DNA from: Scilla litardierei
Taxonomy: Eukaryota > Streptophyta > Magnoliopsida > Asparagales > Asparagaceae
NCBI GenBank assembly: GCA_030789695.1
Contig: CM061142.1
Location: 279,489,043-279,553,042 of the forward strand
Direction of reading: 5' to 3'
DNA: 64,000 nt
Under the pieces are notes generated by a model. It searched no databases, had not been told where the DNA came from, and saw nothing but the letters and a program-made list of their open reading frames with translations. Positions 40,421-52,386 of the stretch are shown piece after piece. Numbering within the stretch: the first letter of the stretch is position 1; every line of letters begins with the position of its first letter. The translations under genes and the position numbers were made by a program.

Positions 40421-42595
40421 CTAAGAAGGTGGTGCTGCACCGTTTCCGTCCTGATGCGGAGGTGGTGGTGGTGGCTGGACAGGGCGTGGAGCGGGTGTGG
40501 GTGTGGAAGTGGTAGCAGGTCGGGTGTGTGTGGAAGTGTGGGCGGGAACCTGCTGGGTGGGTGGGGGTACGCGCGGGAGACGCTCCAGAACCTGGGTGAG
40601 ACAGTAATGGATCTGCGGTAGCAGCTCGAAGCGGCCAGCCATCGCAGAGACGGTGGAGGACAGGGTCCTAAGGTCGCCTCGGAGGCCACTCACCGCCCCC
40701 TCTAGAGCACGAATGCTCTGAAGTACAGTGTCAGGGGGAGGTGGTGCAGAGGGACACACCGGGCGGTGCTGTGCAAGGCGTGGCTGGCGAACTCGGGTCA
40801 CGTATGTGACTGGCTCAGCGGGGAAGGGTACGAATGGTGCTGCACCTGCGAATGTGGGCCTGGCCTCAGTGTGAGGCCGGGGCACCGGCTGGTGGGAAGT
40901 GGAGGCAGCAGCAGCGAAAGAAGAGTGCAAAAATGGCAGCGAGGCGGCCAGAGAGGTCAGTGGCATAGAAGTGTGGACAGACGCCACGACACTCTCGGAA
41001 AATACAGCAGAGGTGGGGACAGAGGTGACTACCACGGGGGTGGAAGTGTGTGGTCCAAAAGGTGCAACCCCAGCGGAGATCATGCTAGCCATGGTCTCCA
41101 CGACCGCGGAAAACGAGGGCTCTCCACTCTCAACAAAGGTCGGTGGGCGCTCAGGGAGTGCGGAGCAAAGAGGCTCGACGGACAGAGGGCCAGTGGTGGT
41201 GGTGGGAGTGGTGGTGACAGCCTCGGAAGTGGTGGAGGTGGTGGAAGTGGGCTCAGCTGAGGTACTCTCGACACCGACAGAGGCGTCAGGAGCAGCGGAA
41301 ACATCAGGTATGGGCTGAGGGGCCACTGGGTCAACAGGCTCGGCAGCAGGCTCGGCAGGGTGTGCAACAGGGTCTACAGGGGCAGCGTGGGCCTGCTCGG
41401 CCTCCTCGGCCTCGAGCACGTAAGCAGCGGGGATGAGAACATCCATCGCAGGGAGCCAGTCAATGTGGGCTGGTGCAATCTGAGTCCGAGCAGGGCTCGG
41501 GAGAATCATGTAATCGGCCCCGTAAGGGCCGTGCAACCAGACCCAGTGATGCTCACCGTGCGGACGAAGCATCTTCATCCGGGCCATAACATCTATCGAC
41601 AGGGAAGTGGGGCCCGGGACGCGTCACAAGTCGTCGGGGAAGTCCTCGCCGGTCATAAGAGCAAGCAAGGTGATCAGGCCGCCGCAGCATATCGGTGAGC
41701 GAGCGCCCACCGATACGATGATGCGGTCCAAAAACCAAGCCGCGATATCGATCACGACGGCGGGGACAAGCTCATCGCCATCCCTAGATAAAGCTCTGGG
41801 ACGCGTCATCACGTAGAGCATGTAGAGCTCTGGCGTAGACATCGTGCCCGGCTCATATCTGGCCAAAAAGGACGTCGCCATAAGGCGCTGAGCAATGCGG
41901 AGGCAGGGATGGACAATGGACGAGGCCTTGGCCCTACTAGGGTCAAAGGCAGCGTGAAGACCCGTAATCCGGGCCGAGAAGGCACCGGCGTCGAAGGAAG
42001 GTGGGGGGATATGGGTGGGGCCGTAACCGCGATCGGCACCGGGGACAGCGGGCCACGAGAAAAACGCTCTCATCATATCGAGAGTGACCTGGCACTCTCG
42101 ATCCATGAACCGAAACGAGCATCCCTCGTCGGTCCAGGCGATCGAACTCAGAACCTCAAGTGTCGGGCAGGTGAACGTGTCCGCCGTCACCTGGAAGAAA
42201 TCTCGCCAGCCCACGTTATCGTACAACGTGAGCATCCCCTCTAGTACCCCCAGGCGTCCTAGGTCAGCGAGGTGTGCAAACCTGGAGGGTACGATCGAGC
42301 GCTGGGAGATACGGTCGAAGACGGTGCGGTGTGCGTCGTCTCGGAACGTAATCCCGAGCGGCCCGACAAGTGGAGCCGGAGGTGGTGGCTGTGCAGCGGC
42401 AGGGAGAGGCTGTGCGGGCTGTGGGTGCACTGCAGGCTGTGCTGGGTGGTCAGGGCCTGTAGGCTGTGCTGGGTGGACGGCGTGTGTGGGAGACGGTGGA
42501 GGAGAGTCCTCCAACTCGTGGGAGGGGCCGGCATCATCTGACCGCTTCTGCTTGGCGGAAGCTCTCTTCGACCACGGCCGTGTCCGGGGCGGCAT
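40421..42595 (-). pseudogene. Athila ORF-1-like 3' ORF, copy B (one stop)
   Basis: ATG at 42593-42595 (MPPRTRPWSKRASAKQKR), 724 codons. Same domain order as copy A: basic and proline-rich N-terminus, globular region with DNVGWRDFFQVTADTF and FRFMDRECQVTLDMM, Ser/Thr/Ala-rich linker, SIRALEGAVSGLRGDLRTL possible coiled coil, Pro-rich tail. The only lesion is a TGA at 41624-41626, where copy A has an Arg codon CGT (a C-to-T change fits). It has no frameshift. Near-complete preservation in both copies suggests recent selection or recent common origin. Function unknown. Confidence 0.8.
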
Positions 42596-43128
42596 ATCGG
42601 CCCCGAGCGCGCCGAAAGTGTAAAAAGTGCGGTGTGTGTAAAAGAGTGGAAGGAGTATATTCAGACACGCCACGAGTGCTCAGCAATGGAAGCGTGCGAA
42701 GTCAGCGCCTCCACGAAGCTCAAATCAGTCCCGAGAAGCTCCCCTGGGCTCCCCTAAGCTCCCAAAAACAACATGCGCATGAAATGGAGATATCAGCGGG
42801 TAATATTCAAAATGTATGGAGCATTAGGGGTATAACAGATAGATATAGAAATTGATTTGGGTTTGGGGGTCGTTTAACACATGGATCCTCAAAAAATACT
42901 CAAAAAGAGGTGAAAAAGGCGAAATAGGGGGTACCGGAGGTGGCCGGAGACACGGCCGCTGGCGGCGACTCGGGCGAAGTGCGGCGAGTGGTCGGCCGGC
43001 GGTGGCTAGCCAAGCGGCGGCGTGGCAACGGCGGTCGGGCGAGTAGGGGGGTGCGAGCGGGCGAGGGAAGCTGAAAGGTCGGGGGCGCGATTGGTTTCAG
43101 CGTTTCGAAAAACGTGTCCCCCTCGACC
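42596..43128 (-). other. Presumed leader of the Athila B 3' ORF transcript
   Basis: Between the internal TATA box and the ORF; homologous to 17702-18245. GC-rich near 42940-43090; no conserved frame. Confidence 0.55.
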
Positions 43129-43139
43129 CCTTATATAGC
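43129..43139 (-). promoter_or_regulatory. Internal TATA box of Athila B
   Basis: Minus strand GCTATATAAGG, a canonical plant TATA sequence, about 10 bp downstream in element sense of the internal palindrome array. Confidence 0.65.
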
Positions 43140-43147
43140 AGAAGTTA

Positions 43148-43475
43148 CGACTCGGCCGAGTGACTAGGTCACTCGGCCGAGTATGGTCAATAGAAAATTC
43201 CTCCCCGCTTACGCATCGGCCGAGTGGCCTTGCCAGCCTCGGCCGAGTGGAGTAAGTCCATTCGGCCGAGTGACTCAAGCTACTCGGCAAGACTCGCCCT
43301 AGGAGGGTATCCGTTTTACTCGGCCGAGTGAATATATATACTTGGCCGAGTAGCAGTTATATTGGAATCAGGAAAATAAACAGAGAGTTGGGTACATCAG
43401 ACTTCCCTCGTTCGTGAGCGGCTCGGCCGGACGAACTTTTGTACTCGACCGAGTGACTAGTATGCTCGGCCGAGT
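43148..43475. repeat. Internal CTCGGCCGAGTG palindrome array of Athila B
   Basis: About nine copies of the LTR palindrome or close variants, colinear with 18268-18605 of Athila A. Confidence 0.9.
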
Positions 43476-43806
43476 GAGCCTTGTGTTCTGCTGTTTGTCT
43501 TCGTTTGGGCTCTAAACTCCGTCTTTCTTCCTCCAGTCGATTCCATCTTCCTCCTAAGCGTCGAGCGCCTTCTTGGGGCGCCCCTCGTCGTCTCGTTCAT
43601 CCTCCTCATGATGGATTTACCTATCACCTCTCCTGTCAAGAAAAATAGGACCCGTTATCACAAAATTTTTGGGCGAACGACTCAAAACACTAAAAATTTC
43701 TAAAAACGAAAATAAAGAAAAAGTAAAAATGAAGCAAAAACCGTCAGGTTGCCTCCCGACAAGCGCTCATTTAAGGTCATGAGCTCGACCCCCTTATAAT
43801 TTTCAA
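43476..43806 (-). other. Athila B spacer between integrase and internal array
   Basis: Uninterrupted homologue of 18606-18904 plus 28570-28600; it supplies the empty-site sequence for the Tekay-like insertion in Athila A. No gene seen. Confidence 0.7.
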
Positions 43807-45448
43807 TCAATGCGGGATGTTTGGTGCATATGAGATGCACCCATCAAACTTTCCGGGGAGAACGCTTGGATTGGGAAGTTGCAGGGTCGTGTTCTCCCGC
43901 GGTGGTCTCCCGTCTCGAATAGTGTTGGGGGGAGGTTCCCCCAAGCTAGCATTTGCTCCGGTCAACGGCTTTACCGGTGACGCCGATTTCCGTACCGGAG
44001 GAGCTTTCTTTGGAGACTTTAATTTCGAGAGCTTACAGAGCTCTCGAATCCTTGCGACATCAGCGTCGCCTTCATCATCTTCAGCGGAGAGGTCAGGGGA
44101 ATCATCTTTATTCTCATTTTGGCCTAAATCCGGGCCTTCCTCGAAATCTTCGTCGAATAGAGCGCCAATAGAGTGGGGGATCGCCTCCTCAATTACCTCA
44201 TCAAGGAGGTATGAAAGATCATCCGGCCGTCCCTTAAGCAAATATATTCTATTGGTTTCGCCCGTCGGGACTCCCTCGGAATAGTGTTTGAGTCTCTGAC
44301 CATTTACTTTGAACGTGGAACCGTCCTTGCTCTCCAACTCGAAAGCTCCTCCCGGTTGTATATGCTTGATGGTGAAAGGTCCGGACCAACATGACCTCAA
44401 CTTACCGGGAAATAGTCGGAGCCGGGAATTATAGAGCAAGACCTTGTCTCCTACTTTGAAGTCCGTGACGGTTATGTGGGCATCGTGGAGAATCTTGGTC
44501 CTTTCTTTGTAAATTCTTGAGCTTTCGTAGGCGTCTCTTCTTATCTCATCAAGCTCGTTGATGTCCAAGAGTCGCCTCACCGCCGCACTCTTGTAATCAT
44601 AATTAAAGGTTTTGATGGCCCAATACGCGCGGTGCTCCAATTCTACGGGTAAGTGGCAAGCTTTCCCATAAACGAGCCGGAACGGTGTGGTGCCTATGGG
44701 AGTGCAAAAGGCCGTGCGATATACCCATAGAGCATCGTTTAGCTTCATTGACCAATCCTTTCTAGATCGATCCACCGTCTTTTCGAGAATTTGCTTAATT
44801 TCTCTATTCGAGACTTCCACTTGGCCGCTTGTCTGGGGGTGATATGCCATGCCAACCCTATGATTTACCCCGTACTTCTTTAGCATGGCTTCAAACTTGT
44901 TCTCTATGAAGTGGCTTCCCCCGTCGCTTATCAAGGTACGAGGCACTCCGAAGCGTGGGAAGATATTTTGCTTAAAGAACTTGGAGACGACCCTTGCATC
45001 ATTAGTCGGGGTGGCAATTGCTTCCACCTATTTGGAGACATAGTCAACGGCCAATAGGATGTATTTGTTACCATTGCTCGACGGAAATGGCCCCATGAAG
45101 TCTACTCCCCAACAATCAAAAAGCTCGATTTCTTGGATGGGTCTCATCGGCATCTCATTGCGCTTGGAGATATTCGCACCCCTTCACAAAAGCGTGGGTG
45201 TCCCTAAACATTGTTGGCCAGAAGAATCCGCTCTGCAAGATCTTAGCGGTTGTTTTAGAGGCGGCATGATGTCCTCCGCATGGTAGACCGTGGCAATGCA
45301 AAATGATGGATGTCGCCTCCTCTTTAGAAACACACCTACGAATGACACTATCTCTGCATACCTTGAAAAGGTAGGGATCTTACCAAAAATAGCTACGGGC
45401 CTCATGCAGAAATCTCCTCTTTTGTTGCGTAGACATCCCATGCGGTTT
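43807..45448 (-). pseudogene. pol: Athila B integrase portion of pol
   Basis: Carries [16 protein letters not shown] and the charged C-terminal tail ending [10 protein letters not shown] as in copy A. Two lesions relative to A: TGG-to-TAG near 45031 ([10 protein letters not shown] becomes SK-stop-VEA), and a 20-bp deletion at about 45177 that removes the second cysteine pair of the HHCC finger and shifts the frame. The 5' end is cut at 45448 by the nested element; pol continues at 54997. Confidence 0.9.
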
Positions 45449-45453
45449 GATTC
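45449..45453. repeat. Target-site duplication of nested copia derivative D, left copy (GATTC)
   Basis: GATTC precedes TGTTGGGAATT and recurs at 54992-54996. Athila A shows the uninterrupted site GCGGTTTAATTCCACAATCC near 30250. Confidence 0.95.
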
Positions 45454-48196
45454 TGTTGGGAATTGGGCGTTCCCTTTGGGCACAAAAACTCTAGTCCCGT
45501 CCTAAGTCGGACGGAACATAGACAGAAAAATCATAGCAGCGGAAGAAAAACATATGTTAACTAATTAACATGCAGTTTAAAAAACATTTTTCATTTAGCC
45601 CTAAGGTCCAAGACCCTATGCCAAGATCTATGCCGACTTGGGATGGGTCTGACCATCCCAAGAAGGATCTAGCCTACTGCGATTAAACTAACATAGACAG
45701 AAAAATCATAGCAGCGGAAGAAAAACATATGTTAACTAATTAACATGCAGTTTAAAAAACATTTTTCATTTAGCCCTAAGGTCTAAGACCCTATGCCAAG
45801 ATCTATGCCGACTTGGGATGGGTCTGACCATCCCAAGAAGGATCTAGCCTACTGCGATTAAACTAAACTAATGCTAATAAACTACTTTAACCACATACCC
45901 GGAATCTCAACCCTGGAGCAGGCGAGATGTTCCGCGCCGTCTTCCGAGCTGCTCCCGTCCCACGCCGAGCCGCTCCTTGAACCGCTCCCCGAACCGCTCC
46001 TCGAACCGCTCCGCATCCCGAGGCGATCAATCCCCGTGCCGCCGAGCCAACCAACCGCCGAAGAAAGTTTCACGCGAGTGAAACCTCCGCCAAGATTTTG
46101 GATTCAGAATCCGAACTCCTTTGTGACTTTGCTAGAGCCCGCAGGAGTAAGGTAGAAATTTAGGGAGAAGAGAAAATATTAATTTAAGCTTAGATCCGAG
46201 CGCGCTCCAACATTTACGAGAGCCGCTCAGATCTAGAGCTTGGTACGAGTTTAGAGGAAGGGGGCAGACCCCTATTTATATAGGCGGCTGACCCCTCCCC
46301 TCTACTCAATTTCCGATGTGGGACTAAAAATTAGAGTTAATTAAATCAAGTTAGTTTGCACTTCACAAAGTGCAAACTTCCGTGAATTTTAACTCACTCA
46401 CCGTTGAGCTTCAGGATTGATACAACCTATCAATACGACAAGCGTTCAACGGTGAACGCATAGGAAAAAACCGTTCGTCAATCGGAGGTCGTTTGACCCT
46501 CCAATTGATTGTTCAAACATCAGCCAAGAACCCTACCAAAGCACAACCCAGCCGTCACAAAAGCACGCAGCCCTAGGGCTGCGTGCAGCCTGCAATGCGC
46601 CAGGCACGTGCAGCGCACGCGCCTCGAGGCGCGTGCGCTGCACGCGCCTGCCTGGGCGCGTGCGGCGCACGCGCCCAGCGGGCGCACAGGCGCCCGCGCC
46701 CGCTGGTAAGCGGGCGCGGGTCGGCGCCCGCTTCTGGCGGGTGCCCGCGCCCGCTGGAGCGGGCGCGGGTCTGCGCCCGTTCTCCAGTGGGCGCCCGCTG
46801 CGGCTGAAGCGGGCGTGGGCCTGCGCCCGCTCCCAGCGGGCGCCCGCGCCTTTTCTTTAGCTGGGTTCAGCCCACTAAGTTGGGCTGACCCATTAAGGCT
46901 TCTTTTGGCTGTTTTGGCTCTAACTTGAGCATCTGGCGTCCGATTTGGACGCCGTTTGAACCTGGGTCTAGACCGGGACATTCCCGTCTTACCCGTGAAC
47001 TTTTCCTTGCGTTTATATTATTAAATATTGTATTAAACAATTTAATGCACATTTAATCGCTTTTGCATCAAATGCAAAGTAGTCCCTATCTAAGCTTAAA
47101 TTATCATATTGCATCAAATGCAATTATCTCTTCTTTTGCATCAAATGCAAATATTCTCCCTAACTAATTTCTACCTATTACTAGACGAAGCGTTGCACTC
47201 TGTGTGAGACCCTACAGCCTGACCCTTACAACAGGTTGGGCTCGAAGCCCTATACGGCAGTGACCACGAGCAGTGGTTGCCGTCCCTGCTTCAGGAATCA
47301 TCATTATGTGGTTGACTCATTGACATGAGTATTGTCGGGACCACCTGACTGTTTCCGTGATGATTTCCGCAGTTATAGTCTTTTCGTCAAAATTGTGTCG
47401 TGTAGATCAAGTCTGGGGTACGGTCAAACTGTCAACCCCAATAACTTGACTCCGGTTAGTTTCTATCGATCTTTAGTCAACTAATGTTGGACTTCTTCCA
47501 ACATACTCTGCGCAGAGTTTTTACTAAAGACCGAACTAACTCTACGACACTAACTCCCATTGACCGGGAGAGACAAATCCTCTCTTGGTCATTACTCGCC
47601 TCGTACGTTTCAAGTGACACCCAATCAAAAGACCTTTCGACAGGCCTTGCCTCGAAGCTAGGTCAGTTGATATGAGTGGCACCGTTCACGCACAGGTTTG
47701 TCAAAATGACCTCAAGTCAAAAGACCAACTATCCTATCATCACTCAGAGTTATCACTGACAGATTGGTCAATATAACCATATGATAACTCTAGTGGATCG
47801 TTCAGTGAACTCATTCTAATGAGCACCTGTGTCTCGTCTTCGACTTCGCCAAGTCAAGCGATCATGAGATCATCGCCACCGCTAAACGGTGAAGACTAAG
47901 ACACAATGGTCTATCCGATGTTTTGATATCCTTGTCTTCGAAACATCTACGACCACGAACCATTTCAGACTTATGCTACAGACGGTCAAACGTTTCTCCA
48001 TGATCGAGATACTTATCTCGATACCCGTTTGATCTTGCATAAAGTCTCAGGACTTTACCTAAGTTGATATCTAATGTTAACTACAATACAATATAACTTA
48101 GATAAATTATTACCAAACAGCTTACTGTTATTTCGAACAAGATGTTTGTGCTATTCACACAGGAATAAATGGCCTTGAGGGCATCATATTCCTACA
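45454..48196 (-). repeat. 3' LTR of derivative D, with 175-bp tandem duplication
   Basis: TGTTGGGAATTGGGCG...ATATTCCTACA. Residues 45516-45690 are repeated at 45691-45865 (period 175); the partner LTR has one copy. The TATA box CCTATATAAATAGG (minus strand) is at 46271-46284, a perfect 11-bp hairpin (AGTTTGCACTT/AAGTGCAAACT) at 46353-46378, and the GC array at 46561-46855. 47190-47300 resembles 61450-61560 of element C. Confidence 0.94.
46561..46855. repeat. GCGGGCGC / GCGCGTGC inverted-repeat array, D 3' LTR
   Basis: Nested palindromes such as AGCGCACGCGCC/GGCGCGTGCGCT (46611-46638) and repeated AGCGGGCGCGGG words. Lies upstream of the TATA box in element sense. Apparent Ala/Arg/Pro-rich frames here are compositional. 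Confidence 0.9.
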
Positions 48197-51100
48197 TCTC
48201 CCACTTGCACTCAGGCCCATTTATCTCGATATCTAATACCGTTTTTACACATAAGTTTTCCCGACATCATGTGGTAGAGCCTTCGTGAGTGGATCTGCTA
48301 AAACCGTCTACACTATAGACTTAAGGGGTTTCTATGTTTATGTTTAGACCAACCTTTTGAACCTCATTCAAATAATTCACTTGGTCTATCGGAATCTATA
48401 ATACTTTATTTCCCTGGATCTTATCCAGTTCATCGTATCTTACGATAATAATTTAAATTTGTTAATGGTCATTTTAAATGGCTCATATCTATTCTTGATA
48501 AAGTATCAAACCTTTTGATTACTTTGTCAAAATGTATGTTCCATCCTTTTGATGATTCGCATGTAATTTATACGCTCCCACTGACTTTGAAAACTATCTG
48601 GCTAATTCATATAAGTCAGTCTGTCTAAATCATATTTAGAAAAACGAACTTATAAGTGAATGCTCCAATTTTCATGGTCAACTTAAGCGTTTTTACATCG
48701 GCTTTGGTCCGAGTAGATCTGTACACATCTGTTGGTGAAACCGGTTTCATCATAATCCGTTTTAAAGAAATTAGGATGAAAACAGTTCCCGTCCAACATT
48801 ATTTCTTTTCTGCACCAATCTTTCAACTTAAAGATTTTCTTGCAGAAAGTGAGGAAACATTTTCCTTGGGCACGTAAACTAAATTCTCAAATTTATTTAC
48901 GCACATGGACCTGCATCAAGTTTTAAATCGGAGTTACTACTTCGGATTTCATCCTAGAAGTTGACTAAGTCATCATTAGTTATGATGTCTTAACTCGACA
49001 ATTCGTCTCACGAGATTCGAGTATTTTTACAACTTCCTTACGATTGATTTATTGAATATATAATTGATAATGTCCTCATAGAACATTATTAAAACCTAGG
49101 CATTACTATCTGGGACTTAATCCAGAGGGAGGAGTTAACTCAGAGTCACTTATTTATGGATCGCACCAAGTCTAACTAAGTGTGATTCATATCTTTTAAC
49201 ACTTTGATGTGTTAACAGACTTGACCTGAGAGAAAATCACATTTTCTTTTAATTACACAAGATTTTATTTAGCTAAGTATTTGACCATTCGATCTAATCG
49301 AATCAGGTTAAATACTTTAGTCATTTCGTTCTTTATTTTATTAGACTTGTGTTTCATCAAGAACACGTGTCTTAATAAAATATACGAATAACTTATTTTG
49401 GTTAATCTAGACTCGGGTACATCAGTATGTACTAGACTGAGTTCGACAACTCATTCTCCCACTGTCTCACAGATGGGTTTCGGCCATTGTATCTAAGAGG
49501 CTAAGACTCACAAGTGTCCGTAGACTTCATAATACGAGAGGTCAGACCCCTCTTTATGTGACTTGTGAAGCTTAATCTCTTGATACGGCCTAGTCTAATT
49601 TTACCAATTAAGTTTGCTACTATCTTGTGTATTTATATATCAACATTTAATATACATTTAGTTATTTACAAATTACTTAACACAAAACATTACTTCAGAA
49701 GCAATGTGACGACATTCGTCAAAATGTGTTAAACGTCTTTTGTATAACAATTTATTCTGAAATCGTGACATCAAAATATGTCACATTTTCATTTCCTCCT
49801 AATTATGCCTCTACTAATGATAAATTAAACTAACTTTCTCAATTGACTTTCCGAAGTGCCTTCTACCTTTTCTAAATCATATTTAGATATCAACATAAAT
49901 AAATGGCTATGCAAGCAACTTATGTATCCAAACGCTTGAGCTTTGCAATCTTGAGTGTAGCTCAAGCAGTTGCTTGTCTCAAGACCCGGTTGGGATACAT
50001 AGTCTTGCACCGCTCATGCACTCGTATTCGACTCAAAACGGTTTGGTCGAATTCTCGAACTTTGCGGATCAAAATTGTTTGTCCATACAACCTTGAGGGT
50101 AGCTCGACAAGTTGTAGGGAGAAACATACTTTGAATGTCCTATATGTTCAAGCTGCCTCATATAGAGACGAGTGACATGTAGCTTTAATTTATTTGTTGG
50201 ACCCAGAACTTAATGAAATCATATTTCTTAAGTCTGTTCTTTAGAAGGTCATTTAATGTCAACGAGAATATAGTTTTAATTCTATCAATTAGAATTTGAC
50301 TCGATATTCAATTAATCAACTTATTGACCAGTTAACTAATTCCAATATTATCAATTGATTCTTTCGGTAAACATAGTCTTGCCCTAGTTTTAGCATATGT
50401 TCAATATTAAATATAGGTAGATTGGCTTTTATCTATCTATATCCTCCCACTAATTTTACGAACGTTTTAAAGCTTAATAACGAACGATTTAATCGAATTA
50501 AAATTAATGGGTAAGAGTTCCGATCACCTTGAGTCTAAACAACCTTGAGTGTAGCTCAACAAGTTGATTGACTCTGCGATCGGAAGATGACTCTTCATCG
50601 ATCATATCGGATATGACTCTCTTAATCGGTTTTTGCCCCTAGCCATTCGCGATCATGAGTGTGCTCATCCAAATCACAATGTCTAGTCTAGTCGGACCCT
50701 TGTTTTCATGTCTAGCCTGACTCGCCCCTCAGCTCGGTGTATGCACGACACGTCGGTTTGGGTCAGGTCTTAGACTACATCTAGTCAGACTACATCGTTG
50801 ACTTAACTTACGCCGGCGCTCGGGGTACGAGACGACGGTTAGGGTTAGTCAAGATTTCATCTTATGTATTTAAGAAGTTGGTTCCTATAAGATTGCCAGG
50901 TTACAGCTTGAGTGTATCTCAACAACTATAACACGGGTCCTATAGTTACTAACCCCTAAAACAAGGAGGGCTACGGCTAATCTTGAAAAAGATCATTAAC
51001 GTATTTGACTTAGATATAGTCCAGGGTGTCATACAATCATGATTCGCGACATTGCGGTCCAGCGGAACTCAGCCAGGGAATTGACTAAGCCAGGATCACT

Positions 51101-52386
51101 ACCCCTTGGACTAGCAAGGGTTGACCCAGAACTCTTAGCCAAGCACATTGACTGGATCATGGTCCATTGAATGAAGCTTGTCATTTTTGTATGTATGCCA
51201 TAGACTAAACAGCTTTTATTAACAACTAATTAATCCTATCAACTAGTTGAATCCTTAAATTCAAAATTTTTAGGATTTGTTTAATAACTTTTATTAAGTC
51301 CTTATCAACTATAAGGTTCACGTGCTACCCTAATCGTTATTAGGATTTTAATAAATTATTAACAACGCTAGAAGCGAAGTCCTTTAATGAAAATTAATTA
51401 TAACAATTAGAATTTGAAAAATCATTTAAAGGACTACCCTAATCAGGAATTAGGTCTTTAATATTGTTGTTAATGATTTATTAAAGCATAGAATGTCATT
51501 AAAATTCAAGTAATAAATTTTAATCATTTTAATGGCTAACCTAAAGGGTTGTCTTGTGTTATCAAATAAGGGACAAGATAAATAAGCCATTAAAATAAAG
51601 CTACACTAATTTATCGCATAAAGATAGTGCACAACTATTTAACATTTAAATATACTAAGTTTATCGCATAAACAATTTTTAGACTGCATACATAAATTTA
51701 ACATTTAAATTTAAAATATGATTTTAAAAATATTTTATTTTTATCTCATAAAAAAAACTTAATTTTTAAAATCACTAACTTTGCATGCTATTTTAAAAAA
51801 TTTATCTCATAAAAATTTTAATCTTTAAAATAAGTTTTAAAGTTATCTCATAAAATTAAAACATCATTTTAAAACTTTCATGCTTAAAAATTTAAAAAAT
51901 TTCTAGGCATCCAAAATAAATTTAAACTTTCAAATATTTAAAATTAGTTTTAAAATTATCACATAAATTTTAAAACGTTATTTTAAAATTTTCATGTTCA
52001 AAAATATCAAAAAGAATTTTGAACATCTAAAACATTTTTAAAAATTTTATCTCATAACCTTTTTTAAAAACATTTGAAAAGAATTTAAAAGCATTAACAC
52101 GTTTAATAAAATCGCAGTACCTAGATCGCTACGCAAACCTAGGCTCCGATACCACTGTTGGGGTATCACTCTGATATCACTGTGACGCTGTTAAGGCCCA
52201 TCATCCATGGCACCCTAGACCCGTCACAAGATACCTCAGAAACTTGTTTTACGGCATGCCTCTCGACAATGCCCAACCCATTATAAGATCCTCATCTTAT
52301 CGGGACTTGGTACGGTAAGAGCGATTACTTCGGGTCGGCTCATAACCCGAGAACCCGTACTCAAGCTCAACAAGCTCCGATACCAC
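48197..52386 (-). other. Internal region of D: decayed copia, no genes
   Basis: AT-rich. The 3' end preserves the polypurine tract (minus strand GAGTGCAAGTGGGAGA next to TGTAGG) and an ADPLTK trace. Many simple AT stretches lie at 51270-52110. Phrases such as CTTGAGTGTAGCTCAA recur (49950, 50545, 50910). A second primer-site/LTR-edge-like junction occurs at 52143-52160. Confidence 0.75.
52143..52385 (-). repeat. Two primer-binding sites 231 bp apart (tRNA-iMet type)
   Basis: GCTCCGATACCACTGTTGGG occurs at 52143-52162 and again at 52374-52393. The right one is the functional position, one base from the LTR at 52387. The left one is followed by TGTTGGGG and then unrelated sequence, as if it were the edge of another LTR family. 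Confidence 0.8.

Noticed and set aside
46509..46981. Ala/Arg-rich ORFs in the GC block of element D (also 53267-53776 and 60703-61227)
   Set aside because: Same reason: GC palindrome arrays read open in both strands, and frame lengths differ between the paired LTRs of one element.
47190..47300. tRNA-like segment in LTRs of D and C (GAGACCCTACAGCC...GGTTGGGCTCGAAGCC)
   Set aside because: It has a T-arm-like phrase, but no acceptor pairing, anticodon arm or correct spacing could be found by eye.
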